Part shown: piece by piece, positions 1-12,924 of the stretch
Numbering within the stretch: the first letter of the stretch is position 1
Layout of the letters: each line of letters opens with the position of its first letter
Assembly: GCF_020921035.1 (NCBI RefSeq)
Contig: NC_063155.1
Span: forward strand, 25,599,294-25,663,293
DNA: 64,000 bases
Direction of reading: 5' to 3'
From: Rhodamnia argentea
Lineage: Eukaryota > Streptophyta > Magnoliopsida > Myrtales > Myrtaceae
Notes under the pieces: generated by a model
Databases searched by the model: none
Told to the model about the DNA's origin: nothing
Seen by the model: only the letters and a program-made list of their open reading frames with translations
Program-made: the position numbers and the translations under genes

Positions 1-220
1 AAAAAGTGCCCAATGTCATCCTTAAACTTGAATTAATGGAAGGACCGCACTGAATATCTTCCTATAGTCCCGGCATGAATCATATTAGTTAAATTAAAAA
101 TTCAAGGACCACATTACACACAGAATTAAAATTCAAGGATCGTATTTTTTAAATTAAAAGTTCATGTATTACATTGCATATTGGGGTCAAGGTTCATAAA
201 TCATTTGTGACATTTTCCGT
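1..220. repeat. Dispersed AT-rich repeat, cut by window edge
   Basis: This stretch repeats phrases such as 'ccttaaacttgaattaatg' and 'ttcaaggaccacatt' that recur at 42520-42860, where the fuller copy has inverted arms. It looks like one end of a non-autonomous fold-back element. No protein is encoded. The similarity was seen by eye and the boundaries are approximate. Confidence 0.55.
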
Positions 221-1863
221 AACTCCAAATGATGATTAGTAGCCAACTAGTTGATAACTTAATCAAGAAAAGTTGATAACAATGGTAGTAGTTTCATACA
301 CGGAGTTAATTTAAGTTGGAGTTAAACGATGCTGATTAGTTTCGGTAAAAAATAAAGAAGGAAAGAAGAGTCGGTAAGAAACTAATATGAGAAGTGTTAT
401 AGAAACCATTTATTTTCTCCCTTTCGTTTTTTCATAATGTCCGATAGAATTCATAGACTCGCAGGATTCTCGTTTGCGTCCTCTTTCTAAAAATCCCTTC
501 GTATATGAATGGAGAAGTCGAGACTCATGGAGCACGTGCTTGCGTTGGCGTCTTGACCTCAAATTCTTGGAAACAATGCATATTCTTCACATGCAAAATG
601 TGTAACTTGAGGCGATTTCTCTGTCGATCATTTAAACATCACTTTTAAAGTGGCACGTGGAAAATTTCTTGAAATGGTAATTACTAATTATCTTGCCTTC
701 CCTCGATTTGCACAGGGACTTGTCCTATTATATGCAATTGTCGTTGAGTTCGATCAAGTTTTGGCACGAGTCGAGGTCGATCTCGTCGTATGTTTTAGGT
801 GGAGTAAGTACAGAATATTAAAAAAATAAAGAAAACATTACAATATCATTAAAATTTATAAACATCAGCGTCGGTCGTGTCATGTCAGCGATTTTCGGCC
901 ACAATTGACTTGATGAATTGAATTGACGCAAATGCAAGTTCAAAAAAAATTAAAATTGAATTGATACAATTGTAATAAATTTAAGTTTTTTTAAAATAAT
1001 TCCCCATATTCCTTACTCATCCCATTAAATTAGTTTTTGACTTAATAGAATCAAGCCATTGCTGTTGTGATTGTCAAACAATCTATTAAGTGCCGAATCT
1101 TTTAATTTCTGCCACTTAATTGGGTTGTCGAAAGGCTTCTAGTAATTACCTAATGTCCTAGCAATATTTATCGAATTGTTGTAAATTATGGCATGTACAC
1201 TTATTCAAGCAAGTCCTTGAAAATAACCAGTAGATAACCCTCATTCACATTCAATAATTTACAAGTCAAAGTAGATGATTATCTCAGCGTTTGTAGCTTT
1301 TGAGAAAAAATCATAAAACGCCCTAAAACTATCTTCTTCTTCTTCTTTTTCAACTTAGTAACTTACCTCAACAACGCAAAATTCCCGAGTAGTTTGTAAA
1401 TTAGAGGGCTTTGTAAATAATTATCCATATACGTCACCACTTTCCCTAACCAATAGAAACGCTGTTAATTCTATAGTCAATAATTTGTTCTTAAATATTG
1501 ATTTTCAAAGTCATTCGATAGGGGATCCATCGTGCTTCAAGGTTACCACGTGGCAGATACTAAGATCTGTCTTTCGGCAATAAGGAATAGTGATCTGGGT
1601 CTTGGTGCCTTAAAAGGACATTAGGAAAAGGCTTGACTGTTTCAATGATAAGAGTGGCAGTTGGGATTGGCTGAATAGAACAGGTGTGACCGAGAATGAA
1701 GGGAAAGAGCTTTTACTAAAGCCAGAAGGTTTCCTAAAAGAACGGTAGCACCACAATCCACCCATTCTTTTAATATAATGGCTCGTATTGAAGAAGACCG
1801 ATCTCGTATTTTTCTATATCGGATCGTAGAATTTCCCAATAGAAAATCGATAAGTAGCTAACC
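221..1863. other. Intergenic DNA, no gene seen
   Basis: The stretch is AT-rich, with only short chance reading frames. Positions 860-1010 resemble the right arm of the fold-back family described at 3958-4605: a 'gtcatgtcagcgattttcggcc' type segment followed by 'gaattgatacaattgtaataaattt'. A 65-codon minus frame near 1642-1839 matches nothing I know. Confidence 0.6.
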
Positions 1864-2270
1864 TATTAGGGTAAGTTGTGTGTTTACCTAGTATGGAAGT
1901 GCTAGTGCTATGGTACACGTATGATAAATTTTCCTCGAATTAATTTTTTAACCACCAAAATCCCATACTAATATACACGTGACAAATTTACCCTTCCTTA
2001 GCTTTCGTTAAATTAGGTTCATATCACGAAATTTCCAAACCGATACGCATGTAACAAACATATAATAAAAACTCTAAACCCGTGCACACGTCAACCGTCA
2101 CATGCCATTCAACTCAATAATTTGATGTAAAATTTAATAAAAACTATCGGATGGTATATTTGTCACGAGTGTACCGGTTTGATGTCTTTCGTGGAAAAAA
2201 ATTAGTTTAAGGTTAATTTGTCACATGTGTATAGTTTGGGATTTTTCGTAATTAATCCTAAATACTTAAC
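1864..2270. repeat. Fold-back repeat, 'ttagggt...ggaaaatccc' family, copy 1
   Basis: The two ends are inverted versions of each other. They share the theme of a telomere-like 'ttagggt' edge, then 'acaaatttaccc' and 'gtgtaccggtttg' phrases read in opposite directions. A second copy lies at 40236-40670. Both contain the shared core 'gtcacatgccatccaac' with small changes. There is no coding potential, so it is most likely a MITE-like non-autonomous DNA element. Confidence 0.6.
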
Positions 2271-2463
2271 AGAAAAAGTCTCCCACGAACCAAGAGAGGT
2301 AATAACAAGCGATGTATAAGTGCGATCACTCCTAAATTGTCATGACTATAGTGTTCCTTTTGGAGGTTTAATCCATAAGAATTGGGACGGATCACCACAA
2401 ATAGGAATGAGAGCAGTGCATGAGTCATGGTATGCGATTTATCCCATCACTTATTACGTATAT

Positions 2464-2699
2464 AAGCTCAATTTATTTCGCATAAAATGAACAAATTGGA
2501 AAATATCATTCTAAAAATGATCTCTTGTATCGTTTACAAAATAAATCAATAAAAAAATATTTTTATCGTCCACGAAATTATTCAGATACAAATTATTATC
2601 GACAGTGAAAATATTTTTAATTGATTAATTATTTCAAGCAATAACTTTTTAAAAAATATTTTTTAAATCGTTCATTTTATGCGAAATAAATGGAGCTCT
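2464..2699. mobile_element. MITE with terminal inverted repeats, 'gcgaaataaatggagctc' family
   Basis: The left end reads 'agctcaatttatttcgcat' and the right end reads 'atgcgaaataaatggagct', giving terminal inverted repeats of about 28 bp around an AT-rich 180-bp core. Related, more decayed copies occur at 39910-40136, 52410-52606 and 57010-57242, with a partial copy at 29178-29330. The size, inverted ends and absence of an ORF fit a miniature inverted-repeat transposable element. The superfamily was not determined. Confidence 0.7.
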
Positions 2700-3957
2700 A
2701 GTATAAATTTTAAGCCTTATGAGTTGCGCCAACATAGACTCTTATTTAAGCGATTATATGGGTTGTCCGTATTTCATTGAAAAAAATGCTATATGTGTTG
2801 AGAAAGTTTAAAATCCACTCGTGATTAATTGAAATAAGTGAAAATTACGTAACCAAATTATTGTCTTTTTGCCGCATCACATGATGAAAGAGTTCGAGTA
2901 GAAAACTCTCATGGTAGGCTCGGGCAACGAGATGAATAGACTTACCAAAATGGGTTATAAACTCATTTTTTAACCTAGGCTAAATTGTTATATGCACATT
3001 CAATAAACAAGTCATAAACAGGTTTAAACATAATGTGAAAATTAAATGTGTCATAAATTGATCGTAAATTGATTTACAACTTACTTAAACTCAATCTATC
3101 TCTATAACTCTCTCTATTTTCATTTGATTTTGTGCTCACTCACTTCATACTTTAAATTTAGTTTGAGTATCGATTTTTCTAGAATGGATTAAATATGCAA
3201 GTGATTTAAGAATTTAGGACGATCAGGTATGTATTGGATATGAGTCGCTGCATTCATATTGAAATAAACGAGTCATACATTTTGACAAAAAAATAAGTAA
3301 ATCATACAAAGATTAAATGAATTTATTTGGATCGAATCAATTCGTCCATTTGACCGATGGACCCCGCGGGGAATCAGCACCGCGCTCCAATCTTATCCCC
3401 GCGGGACCCTCCAAGAAACCAATCATGCGAAGATTTGAGACGCCCGGTAGGGCTTTGCCCCATCACAGATCTGGAATCTTCTCGTTCATGCTTTTTGTTG
3501 AAAGATGAGCTGTCAACCTTGTCCGCTGGAAAAACAAGGCTGAAACATCGCAATGTCTCCTCCAGGACACTTTGATGCCATCTATAATTAAGCTCGATGA
3601 TCATGACATTCGTTGTGTTAGCACCCCACCACGACCAATCGGCGAGAGAAGCGCTCTTTGCACCCGTGAGTACATGTGGGAAACTTTACATTGCTACGAC
3701 GTTTATCCATGTTCGGCGACCGACGGCTGCTCAAATGTAGAAGTTCAAAGTTTCAATCTAATAACTTTACCAGTCTCAAGCGGGTAAACAACTGAATCTT
3801 AAATATGATGGATTTTGCTTAAATTTTTTTTAAAATCTTTTAAAAGGTGCACCTCATAGTCATTGAACATCTACAATGACGGTTTTTGCCGATGTGAAGT
3901 TGACATTGTTAGAAAATCGCTATGTGGGTGCTTGCTTAGGAAAAAATTAGGAAAAAT
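2700..3957. other. Intergenic DNA, no gene seen
   Basis: AT-rich DNA. Short overlapping frames at 3317-3787 (63 to 76 codons on both strands) match no family I recognise and lack codon bias. A small inverted pair of 'ccccgcgggg'-like segments lies near 3361 and 3396. Confidence 0.6.
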
Positions 3958-4605
3958 GATAAAAAAAAAGTCCTCAATTTTTTACACTTTGCTAATATAG
4001 TCCTAAACTTTTAAGTTTATCGATTTAATTCCAAACATTTTCACCTTTTGCCAATTCGGTCTCGTTAGCCGTAAATCGCTAACACGGACGTCGGCCATCT
4101 TACGTGGCACTGCCACCATTGAGATGAATAATTTTAAATATTTTTATTTATTTTTTCCTTTTTATGCTTTTCTTTTCATGTTTTATCCTTCCTTTTTCTC
4201 CCCGGTGCCGGGCGAGGGCCGCCCTTGCTGGATTGGGCTAGAGCGACCCTTGTGGGCCTCGAGTAGCCCCCGCCCACTTGCCCCCGGCGAGCTCAAACCT
4301 CGCAAGACACCGACGAGGGCCACCTCGCCCAATGTCGGCGATTTGGCGAGGGCGGCCCTCGCCCGACGCTAGAGGAAAAAAAGAAATGAAAAAGGAAAAA
4401 AAAAACAGAAAAAGGAAAAAAAGGAAAAAAAATAAAAATAAAAAAATTTAGAGAAATTATCTACGTTAGTATCGGAAGTGCCATGTAAGACATTCGGCGT
4501 CCATATCTGCGATTTCTAATCAATAGAACTTAATTGGCAAATGGGAAACTGTTTAAGGCTGAATTAACAAAAGTGCAAAAGGTTTATGACTCTTGACAAT
4601 TTTTT
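3958..4605. mobile_element. Large fold-back element with GC-rich core, copy A
   Basis: The left arm (about 3970-4120) contains 'ttgccaattcggtctcgttag' and 'cttacgtggcactgcc'. The right arm (about 4460-4600) is its reverse complement with changes, giving terminal inverted repeats of roughly 150 bp. The core holds 'ggcgagggc' and 'ccctcgcc' palindromes followed by an A-rich run. Other copies are at 41280-41915 and 55890-56535, with half copies at 52025-52320, 57545-57705 and 860-1010. An 82-codon frame inside the core is a by-product of GC-rich sequence. It is probably a non-autonomous DNA transposon. Confidence 0.65.
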
Positions 4606-4941
4606 TTGTGAAAAAACTATTTGGTCCCTTTCCAAGACATTACTTCATTAATAGGTGTATAGATCAAAGTGATGGATTCTACGTAAATAGTGAACAATTC
4701 GTCTTAATGCGTGTCCTATCGTATTCTCGTTTCGAATTTCATAGTAATTCCTGTTAATATGTCATTTTAAATGAATACGAGTCTCAAACATGCTCGTGCC
4801 GTGTCATGCTCGAAATCTTACGTTTTATCAAGCCGCGAAAGCATAGAGAAGGCCCTTTCTTAGAACGAGGTCGTTTTGGAGTCGAGGTCAGGCTTCGCTT
4901 CTTTTAAGGTCCCTCGGGTTGCTGACAGTTTTGGAGGGAAA

Positions 4942-7900
4942 ATGGAGGTGCTTAAACTGTCCAAGTTCAAGCTCCAGCTGCGAGCCCTAGTTACCGAAGT
5001 TCGCGATCTCAGGGTAAAGGTTGCAATTTCTTCGGATAGTCTTCATCTCTCTCTCCCTGACTCGAATCGACTACGAACATCTACAGGAGAGGGAGCGATC
5101 AGCCACCGAGCAACTCCACGCACTGATTCAGGTCCGACTGTAAGTCCAGCCTTCGAATCGATTCGCTGGTCCTTCGTCTGAAATTTCATTTCGATGCTCC
5201 AATGCAGAAACAAAAGCAAAATGACGAGGATCACGTTCGAAAGCTGCAGGAATTGCAAGCCGAGTTGGCTTCGACCGCTGAGATGCGCCAGAAGATCGAA
5301 CGGAAGGTGGATTGATTTCTAAGTTCGAGAACCTGTGGCGGTTGATTTCTCTGAGAAAAAAACTAATGTCATCGGCTTAAGTGATTTCTACAGATGAATC
5401 ATCTTCGGGACGACAACACTTTGCTCGAGAACAGGCAAAAGGAGCTCAAGGCGACTATACAAACCTTACTTCAGTCGAGAGATGATTTCATAAATGCTTA
5501 CCAGGTTTTGCTTCAGTTGGCTACGCTTTTGTATCATTTTCATTTCTCGTTAAACTTCCTTCCTTGCAAAAGATTGCAACTCTGATGCTGATAGTAAGTT
5601 TTCGTGTGAATGAGACTGAGCTGAATAAGCAGAGCTGCTTGATATGTGGTACTATGCGATTGATTTGCGCATGAAACTATTGCTAGGAATTGTAAATGGC
5701 ATTTTCCAGAATGGTTTTTAGTCTCTCATTGGCTGTCATGTTGATGTCCTTAGGGGCAAAGTTAGCAAGATATAATGTTTTGGTTGCATGGTAATTGATG
5801 AAGATATCATAGAAACCACCGGGACTTTCACTTTGACTACTCTTTGTAACTCTAGGGAATATGAAGTTTCTGGTTGAGCCATCACGGTCAGTGTGAAATG
5901 CAATAATTATGTCAGTCAGTCTTGTTATAAGACTGTAATTCTTCTAATTGAAATGTCTGAAACAAGTGGATTTCATCTGATGCAAATCCGTGATGGGGAA
6001 GTTTGATTTGAGCTTGCTATGTTGAGGGTGCAATGTCTAGCCTGATTGGAATGGAAGTTCCGGGTGATATTCCTCATTCTATATATAAACAACTTCGACA
6101 ATTTTCTTGATTTTACTTCTCAATCTCTTGGACTGATATGCCAAAAATTGACTTATACTGAAGTTAATTACATTCATCAATATGCAGGAGTCAACTTGTG
6201 AAATGAGGCGTTCCATAGAAACCAGAGATAGAAAGCTTTCTCTGCTATCAGAGAAGTTAAATTCTCACATTATGTTATTTGACTCGATAGAAAAGGAGGC
6301 ACTTTCCATCAAGCAAGTCATGGATAACGTGAAGGGCCTTATCAGTCACAAAGAGGAATTAGGCACGTGTATTTCTGAATATTAACTGCTTTACGGCCAT
6401 CTATTAAGTGCTGTAAACTTATTATTCCACGAGCATCATTATCTTCCAGTCTAAATTTGTTTTGCTACATACAGTATCCAGCTTGAAGAGCAAAGTCAAC
6501 GAGGTCTGTGCATATGAGAAGTTGTTTAAAGGTAGTTTCTGGACTTCAATTCACCAAACCCGTTGAATATTTCAATGCTGGTTATTAAGTGAAGCTGGCT
6601 TCAAAATCCAAGGGTCAATCTATAGACAATCAGAGGTAGTGTAAGAGATATTTAGAGCTGTAATAAGTACAGCAGCGGGTTCTTAAGCTATGGCAATATT
6701 ATCTCTGTACCAATTCAAGCAATATCGACCTTATGTTATTATGGCAACACTTATCGAAACTATGATCCCAAGCATTTTGTTGTAACAAATCTATTTCGTG
6801 ATTTACAGAAAAGATTAATTATCTGGAAAACAAGGTTAAAAATGATGAGGAGGAGCTGAAGAGGAAAGATGGAATCATTGCCCAGCTTGAAGAACAATTG
6901 GAAGCTGCAAAAGTTAGCAACGGTCGCCAAAGTCAGATGGAAGACATATCCACTATCTGTCTGTTTCATTTATCATAGAATGTGATTTGTTCATCTATCT
7001 TAAGAAGTCTGTTAGGGTTTAATTTGTTCCTTTAATTCAAGTTTTTTGTTACGGTTGTTTTCATTTGACCTTCTTACCTTCGAAAGGCCCTCTTCGAGAA
7101 GGATGTCGTCATCCAAAACTTGGTTACAGAGAAAAAGGTATATTCTTTTGCTGCTGATTGTTGTTTCTTATTTTTACCTGTTAGTACTGACCTGACATGC
7201 TATATCAAAGGCACTGCTCTTGGAAGTAGAAGGTTTGGCAATTGTGCTGCAGAAGATTCAGGACACCATTCAGATTATGAATGAGGAGGTCAGCTGACTT
7301 CTTAATTTGTGTCCATTTTCTGCCAATGCTGCTCACGAGTTCTCAACTATAAGTCGTATGCCTATTATTTATAATTGAACTGACGTATACATCTATGTTC
7401 ACGTGGTCACAATGTCTGTCGTTACGAATATTTACCATGCAGCTGAAGCTCATAAAACTGCACAAATTCTCCCTTCTCAACGTGTCATTAGTGGGACTTA
7501 CGAAGAAAATGTGAACAGAGTGTTTATTCTGGCTTACTGGTGTTTAAAGCAAGGAGTGTGTATGGGAATGCAGTCGATATCCTTGATCAGTCAAGTAACT
7601 TTGTTTAATTTTGTGTCAAAGTTTTGGTGTTACTCTCTATAGCACATTGTCATGCCTTTAGAATCTTCTGATAGATTAGCTAGTAAACATTACTGTATTC
7701 CTCTTCATGCGAAATTTCAACGACATTTATACTCATTTCATATTGTCCTTTTTGTGAATGGAAATGGCTATTTACCAGGACAAGACCAAATTTTCATCAA
7801 TTGTGGAACGCAAAGAAAATTTTGGTATGGTTACGTCAAATGAAAACACTGGGTAAGATCTACAGAGTCTTGAGTGTCATTCGTTTTCAAGGGAAGCAAT

Positions 7901-10165
7901 CTCTGTGGTATATTTTTCCAGATTAAATTGCTATTACAATCAAAAACCATGTTCCTCTGTTTGAACTTTAATTGCTTAAGGAAGCTGGATGGCAATTAAT
8001 AGTAGCTTCTTTCTTAGTTTGTAGAAATCTTTTGTTGTAAGAGGAACATCTCCACACGTTGAACGATGAAATATCTGGAGACTATATTGCTAAAGGCACT
8101 AACTCACCAAGAACAATATAAGCAAGCAGTGTAGATGTTTGTGGCTTGATAGATGCAGGATTAAATCTATAAAATCAGTTATGAGATGATTGAGAACTAT
8201 TGACCGAGGAGAATGACCACTGTTTACATTTATTCCGACTACTGTTACTTCATGCAGACAAGAACAGTCTACAGAGAATATGTAATCAGATGCTTCTTCT
8301 CTTTGCTGATTTGGTCTGTAACGTAGGTCTGACATTCTGGTTCTCCCATCACCATTTTCTCTCCCATCACCATTTTCTCTCGCTTTTTTCTGTCTTTATG
8401 CATCTGGCAAAAATGCTGATTTATGTAATATGCATCCCTACTAGGGTTGGCAATAGCTACAAATGACCTATCACGGAAGTGATTTTCGTACTTTAAACAC
8501 TGTCGAGCATGGGGTGTATGATTGAGTAGGGGCTGTAGAAATGCATCCGAATCAAAGATGGTCCATGAACTTTTTTTTCCCTAATGAAGATTTTCGCTAT
8601 CCTGTACAATTTATCTTTCTATACTAGGAATGAGGGAGATGTTCAAATGACTGATTCAAGATCTGCAATTGAGGGTTGTCGAGAAGGTGCTGCGGCAAAT
8701 TCAGGTTCACTGTGCCCCTTTCTACATTGGCTCCTCGTGTACTCAGCTAGTGATAATATAATATTTTTGGTCGGAAGCTAGTGATAATATTTAGATGGAG
8801 AAGTATATAGTATATGAAATATACAAGATCGGATAAACCGGCAGCTAGATAGTAGGTAATGAAGTCCTACAAATTTTCATAGTCTTCTGAGATAAACTCA
8901 ATTATTCCCTTTAAAAAAAAAAGTCATTTTGATTTGGACATTCTTTTTGGTGGGGAAACTTTCAAACAATTAGTAGTGACATTTTTCATGAAAAAACTGT
9001 TGCATCTTCAGGAGATGAACCTTGTGTTTTCAATTATTTTGTCTAAAATGCTGTGAATGAACATACGTACATTACATGGATGCGCGTGCAAGTGGGTAAG
9101 CATGTATGTGTGCATGTGTGTCGAGTGTGTGTCATTCCTCGAACCATGGGCAGCTGCCATATTCACGTTTACTCCAAATGCAGAATCTTCATGTTGTGAA
9201 AAGCATTACTCATATTGGAACCTCTTGCAGGAGGATAATCACTTGAACTCCCGCACCTTTGAGGCAAGTATTATATTGCAAATAGCTTGGGAGTTGAAAA
9301 GTCTTATCATTGTCCTTTCAAAAGATGAATTTCTAACTGTAATCTGGATATGTCACTTACAGTTTGCCTGTTCTCCTACAAAGTCAGCCTGCTCGGAACC
9401 TCAATCAGCGGATCACGCTCGAAATATGTCTATCCATGATGAGAAGGTATGACGCTCTCATATTTGACACATTAGCTAGTGAGATGCTAAGTTGTGCGGC
9501 TATTATAATGCAATTTCTTCCACCTCGCCTCATTAGGAGAATGACTTATTTTGCTGAATTAGGGAACTAAACATGTATGGATTTTGTGAAATACGACATA
9601 ATGAAAAGTGAAATTGTGCCCAAGGATCCATTTAACCTATTGGGCTCAAAAGTAGGCTTAGTTAGTTACGTTGTAGTATGACAACTCAAAGAAAACTTGC
9701 GCCAAGTGAATCTAACCCCACTATTAAGGCTCTATGCTCACTTGGTGACTTTAATGTAGGACAACCATAGAACGTTTTCGCACCTCTTGGAGTCAGAGTG
9801 CTCGACAACCCAAGCAGAAGCCTCGGAAGGTTATCTCCTCGTTTTTGGTTATTTATGACTCAAATGCAGTCGACGGTCTGCTGGGTAATGGAAGTGTTTT
9901 CAATTTCAGGAGCAAAGCTTTGACGCGTTTAAAATGCCTTTGTGGAACCGCAACCGATGGAAAATGGAAGCCCGTGTGCAAATTTTTCTTCACTTTGCTC
10001 AAGTTCAGCTTTCCTTCACTGAAAATTCCTATTGGGGAAACAGGTAATGGTGCGATCTCCAGAGTAGGGTCAGCGTATGCGTGGAAGTTGCTTATCTAAT
10101 GGTCCATTTTTTTTGCAAGAAAAGCGCGCAAGACACGGCACGATTTTCAGATCGTAATAAAGTAG
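4942..10165 (+). CDS. Coiled-coil protein of unknown function (16-exon model)
   Basis: I do not recognise this gene. Proposed exons are 4942-5013, 5087-5131, 5208-5306, 5394-5504, 6188-6366, 6482-6531, 6809-6912, 7087-7137, 7211-7288, 7779-7852, 8628-8704, 9012-9040 (tentative), 9231-9263, 9363-9446, 9910-10043 and 10120-10165. Together they keep one frame of 421 residues. The ATG at 4942 opens MEVLKLSKFKLQLRALV. Residues 1 to about 260 are rich in E, K, L and Q in heptad-like spacing, with many short in-phase exons, as in long coiled-coil scaffold proteins. The rest is polar and ends in a basic tail (NRKARKTRHDF) that could be nuclear-targeting. The 6366/6482 junction is ambiguous: a GC donor after 6370 joined to 6475 also keeps the frame. 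Without the final splice, translation would stop at 10047. The first half of the model is firm and the second half less so. Confidence 0.65.
8341..8380. repeat. Two-copy 19-20-bp tandem repeat in an intron
   Basis: The phrase 'tctcccatcaccattttc' occurs twice head to tail inside an intron of the coiled-coil gene. It is a simple recent duplication with no evident function. Confidence 0.8.
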
Positions 10166-12924
10166 TAGACATTTTGTTATGTATTGCCAAAAAGAAAAAA
10201 AGTGAATTTTCTCATACTTCAAAGATAGACCGGTTACGGGTTTACTGTAGGCGACAGGCAGGTGGCAGCTATTTAGCTTGGAAATCATCAGTTCACTGGG
10301 ATCTTTGGAGGAGTTTCAACACTATTAAGGCATAAGTAACAAAAAGTGGGACGCACCAATTAGAAGTAGAGTTCGACCAAAAAAAAAAAAAATAGAAGAA
10401 GTGGGAAAACTTCTGAATCTTCTGGATCTTTTACTTTTATGGGTGATTAATTTACTCTTATTTCAGTATACATCAATTAGAAGAAACACTTCAGGGAATT
10501 GCAAATAATAGTATGTTTTTTTTTTTTCATCGTTAGAATAAATTTTGGCGATGTGTCCCAATGTTAGCAGACATTAGAGGTGATCCGTTTTAGGGTAGGC
10601 TGATTTTCACCTTGAAATTGTTAACCAGACCAGAAGGGTAGGTTCCTAGTTTATGGAATTGGAAACGGGACTGGACTGGTCCAGCTCTCGGGTGAGTCCA
10701 GGAACTAGCAGTAATGTTTACAACACTTGGTTTCATGACCGGAGGTTCTCGATTCAAGTGCTCACCCATAGTAGGCAAATTAATTCATTCATTACGTACG
10801 TGAATAGGCAATGAACAGTGAAGTTGGACTCTCTCAATGCTTCCTTCCTGGGTGAGACTATTTATATGATTCAATCCATGTCATTTTTACTAATGAGGCA
10901 TCATTACCTTTTACCATTCAACTGAAGTTGTGGACTCCAATTTTATTCATTTTCTCCTCTCTTTTTTTTTATAGCTTTTCCATTTCTATTTATGATCTAC
11001 GTGCCATAGTTTTTTTTTTTTTTTTTGGTCTGGATCTACTTGCCATAGTTAAGAAAACCATATGTTTTTTTTTTTTTTCAATATTTTTTAAGTGGGTTGT
11101 TATCGTGCATAACAAAAGCACGAATTTTCTTTTTCGTTATAGATTTTGCATTTCACGTATTAGCTTTTTCCAAGAGAGAATTTTCAGAGTAATCCAGTCC
11201 TTTTTTACGTTGTCAAGCAAATTTATGGATTAATTATTAAGAAGAATTAAGAAAAAATAAACATAAACAACTTTTTGACATAGTTAAATATTTATGAAAT
11301 TTTATTTTTGGTCATGCATATCACGGTCAAGTTCTTTTTTATCAATTGTCTTTTATGCACGCTTAATGGAATAATAACATCAAACATGAAAAAAACTTCT
11401 CTTAAAAGATTTGTTAAAATAAGATCGCAATTATACTCCATGTTGTGAATTTTAAAAGATGAAAATTAATTAAATCAAAGCTTTGCATGACTTAAAAAAT
11501 TTAAAATAAAAGTCAAATATCATTCATTTTGGATTCAAAAAAATAAGCATCATTCATAGGTTTTTATGGGAAATCAAGATGTCTCCACAGTGCATTTCCA
11601 GATACTCTCACGATTTCTTTTCATGCTCCGGGTAAAAATATCTTGGTAGAAAAAATTCATTGTTTCTTAAAGTGATTGATTTTGGTTTTTTCCGAGACTA
11701 ATCGAATAACAAATTCACCACGAAAGTGAGCCTACTAAAGAATGGATAATCGCTATAAGAGTGATCGGTGAAGACATGAAATTCGAAGGAAATTGTGCAA
11801 TTATAGAAACCGTTGACGATGGTTTTCTCTACTCAGTTAAAATTAAGTAGATTTTAGTCGTGAAGGGACCGACATAATCCTTTCGTTACTTTTTTATCTT
11901 TCAACCTGATCATTTTAGCTTTGGTATAACCTGTGGGTCTCCGTATAATAACAGGGAGATGCTATCTGAAGTGTGGAAGTGGTGGGGTCGTCCATAAGGA
12001 GATACGAGGGTCGCCAGTTTAAAGTCCAATATTTAGGCGAGAAAAGGATGGTCTGGTTTGGACGTTGGACGGAAAATGAGATAACGTGCTCATGGAGATC
12101 TATGATCCCGTGATACGTGCGATGTCGAGTCATTTGATGCGTGAAGTAATTAATCTAAAGCCAGGACAATAAATAGCGACTTACACTTGGGTTCTCGTGC
12201 TATGGACTACCCCACCGAATGATTTGTTTGACGAAGTCTTACCTTCCATTGATTACATTTTGCGAAAAAGAAAAGAAGAAAGTGCATCGATTGGAGTAAA
12301 AATAAGGGCGTCTTTATTGAGCAGACCATTCTCCTGCCTCCCGGAGTCAATTTAAGGCTCCTCGCGAATCGAGCTCCACGTTTTCCATGGCAGAAATTTA
12401 TCCCTTTTTCTATTAGGTTTCATTTAATTCTTAGTGGCGCTTATTGAATAACTATGAATTGTACTTTACAATTCACCTTCTTTTTTTTTTTTTATATCTG
12501 TAATCAGTATTTTGAAAATTGACTCTGTTTCTACCATCGAACTATTCGCTGGTTGCCGAAAAGCATAATAGCTGGGCAGCTGGCAACTTAGCATTGGGAT
12601 GCGACGAATGCATTGATTGGGTTTAAAGGGCTTTCTATGCACACTTTAGTGCGACATTAACGTAGAGCACGAGGTTAATAAAACCGGTTGAAAGTCGGGC
12701 GCTTTCTCTGTTAGATTGACGGATAAAGTGCTTCACGATATCTAGAAGATTTTTAGCGCTACGTCACGAACTTAATTAGTGGGAAATTGGGGGCAGGGCA
12801 AGCACAGTGAGGGAGCCACTTCGCTTGAGCAAGCAATTCTCATGGCAATCCGACAAAATCCGATATGCCCGACGCACAGAAGCAGCGCCCGCTTCAACTT
12901 CAGACACTATAAATTATTTAAAGA
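10166..12924. other. Intergenic DNA, no gene seen
   Basis: AT-rich DNA with several poly-T runs (10510, 11010, 11065, 12480). Around 10610-10750 there is a partly palindromic patch with 'ggactggactggtccag' at its centre, possibly a small repeat. Frames such as 10928-11233 encode poly-Phe from T runs and are not genes. Confidence 0.6.
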
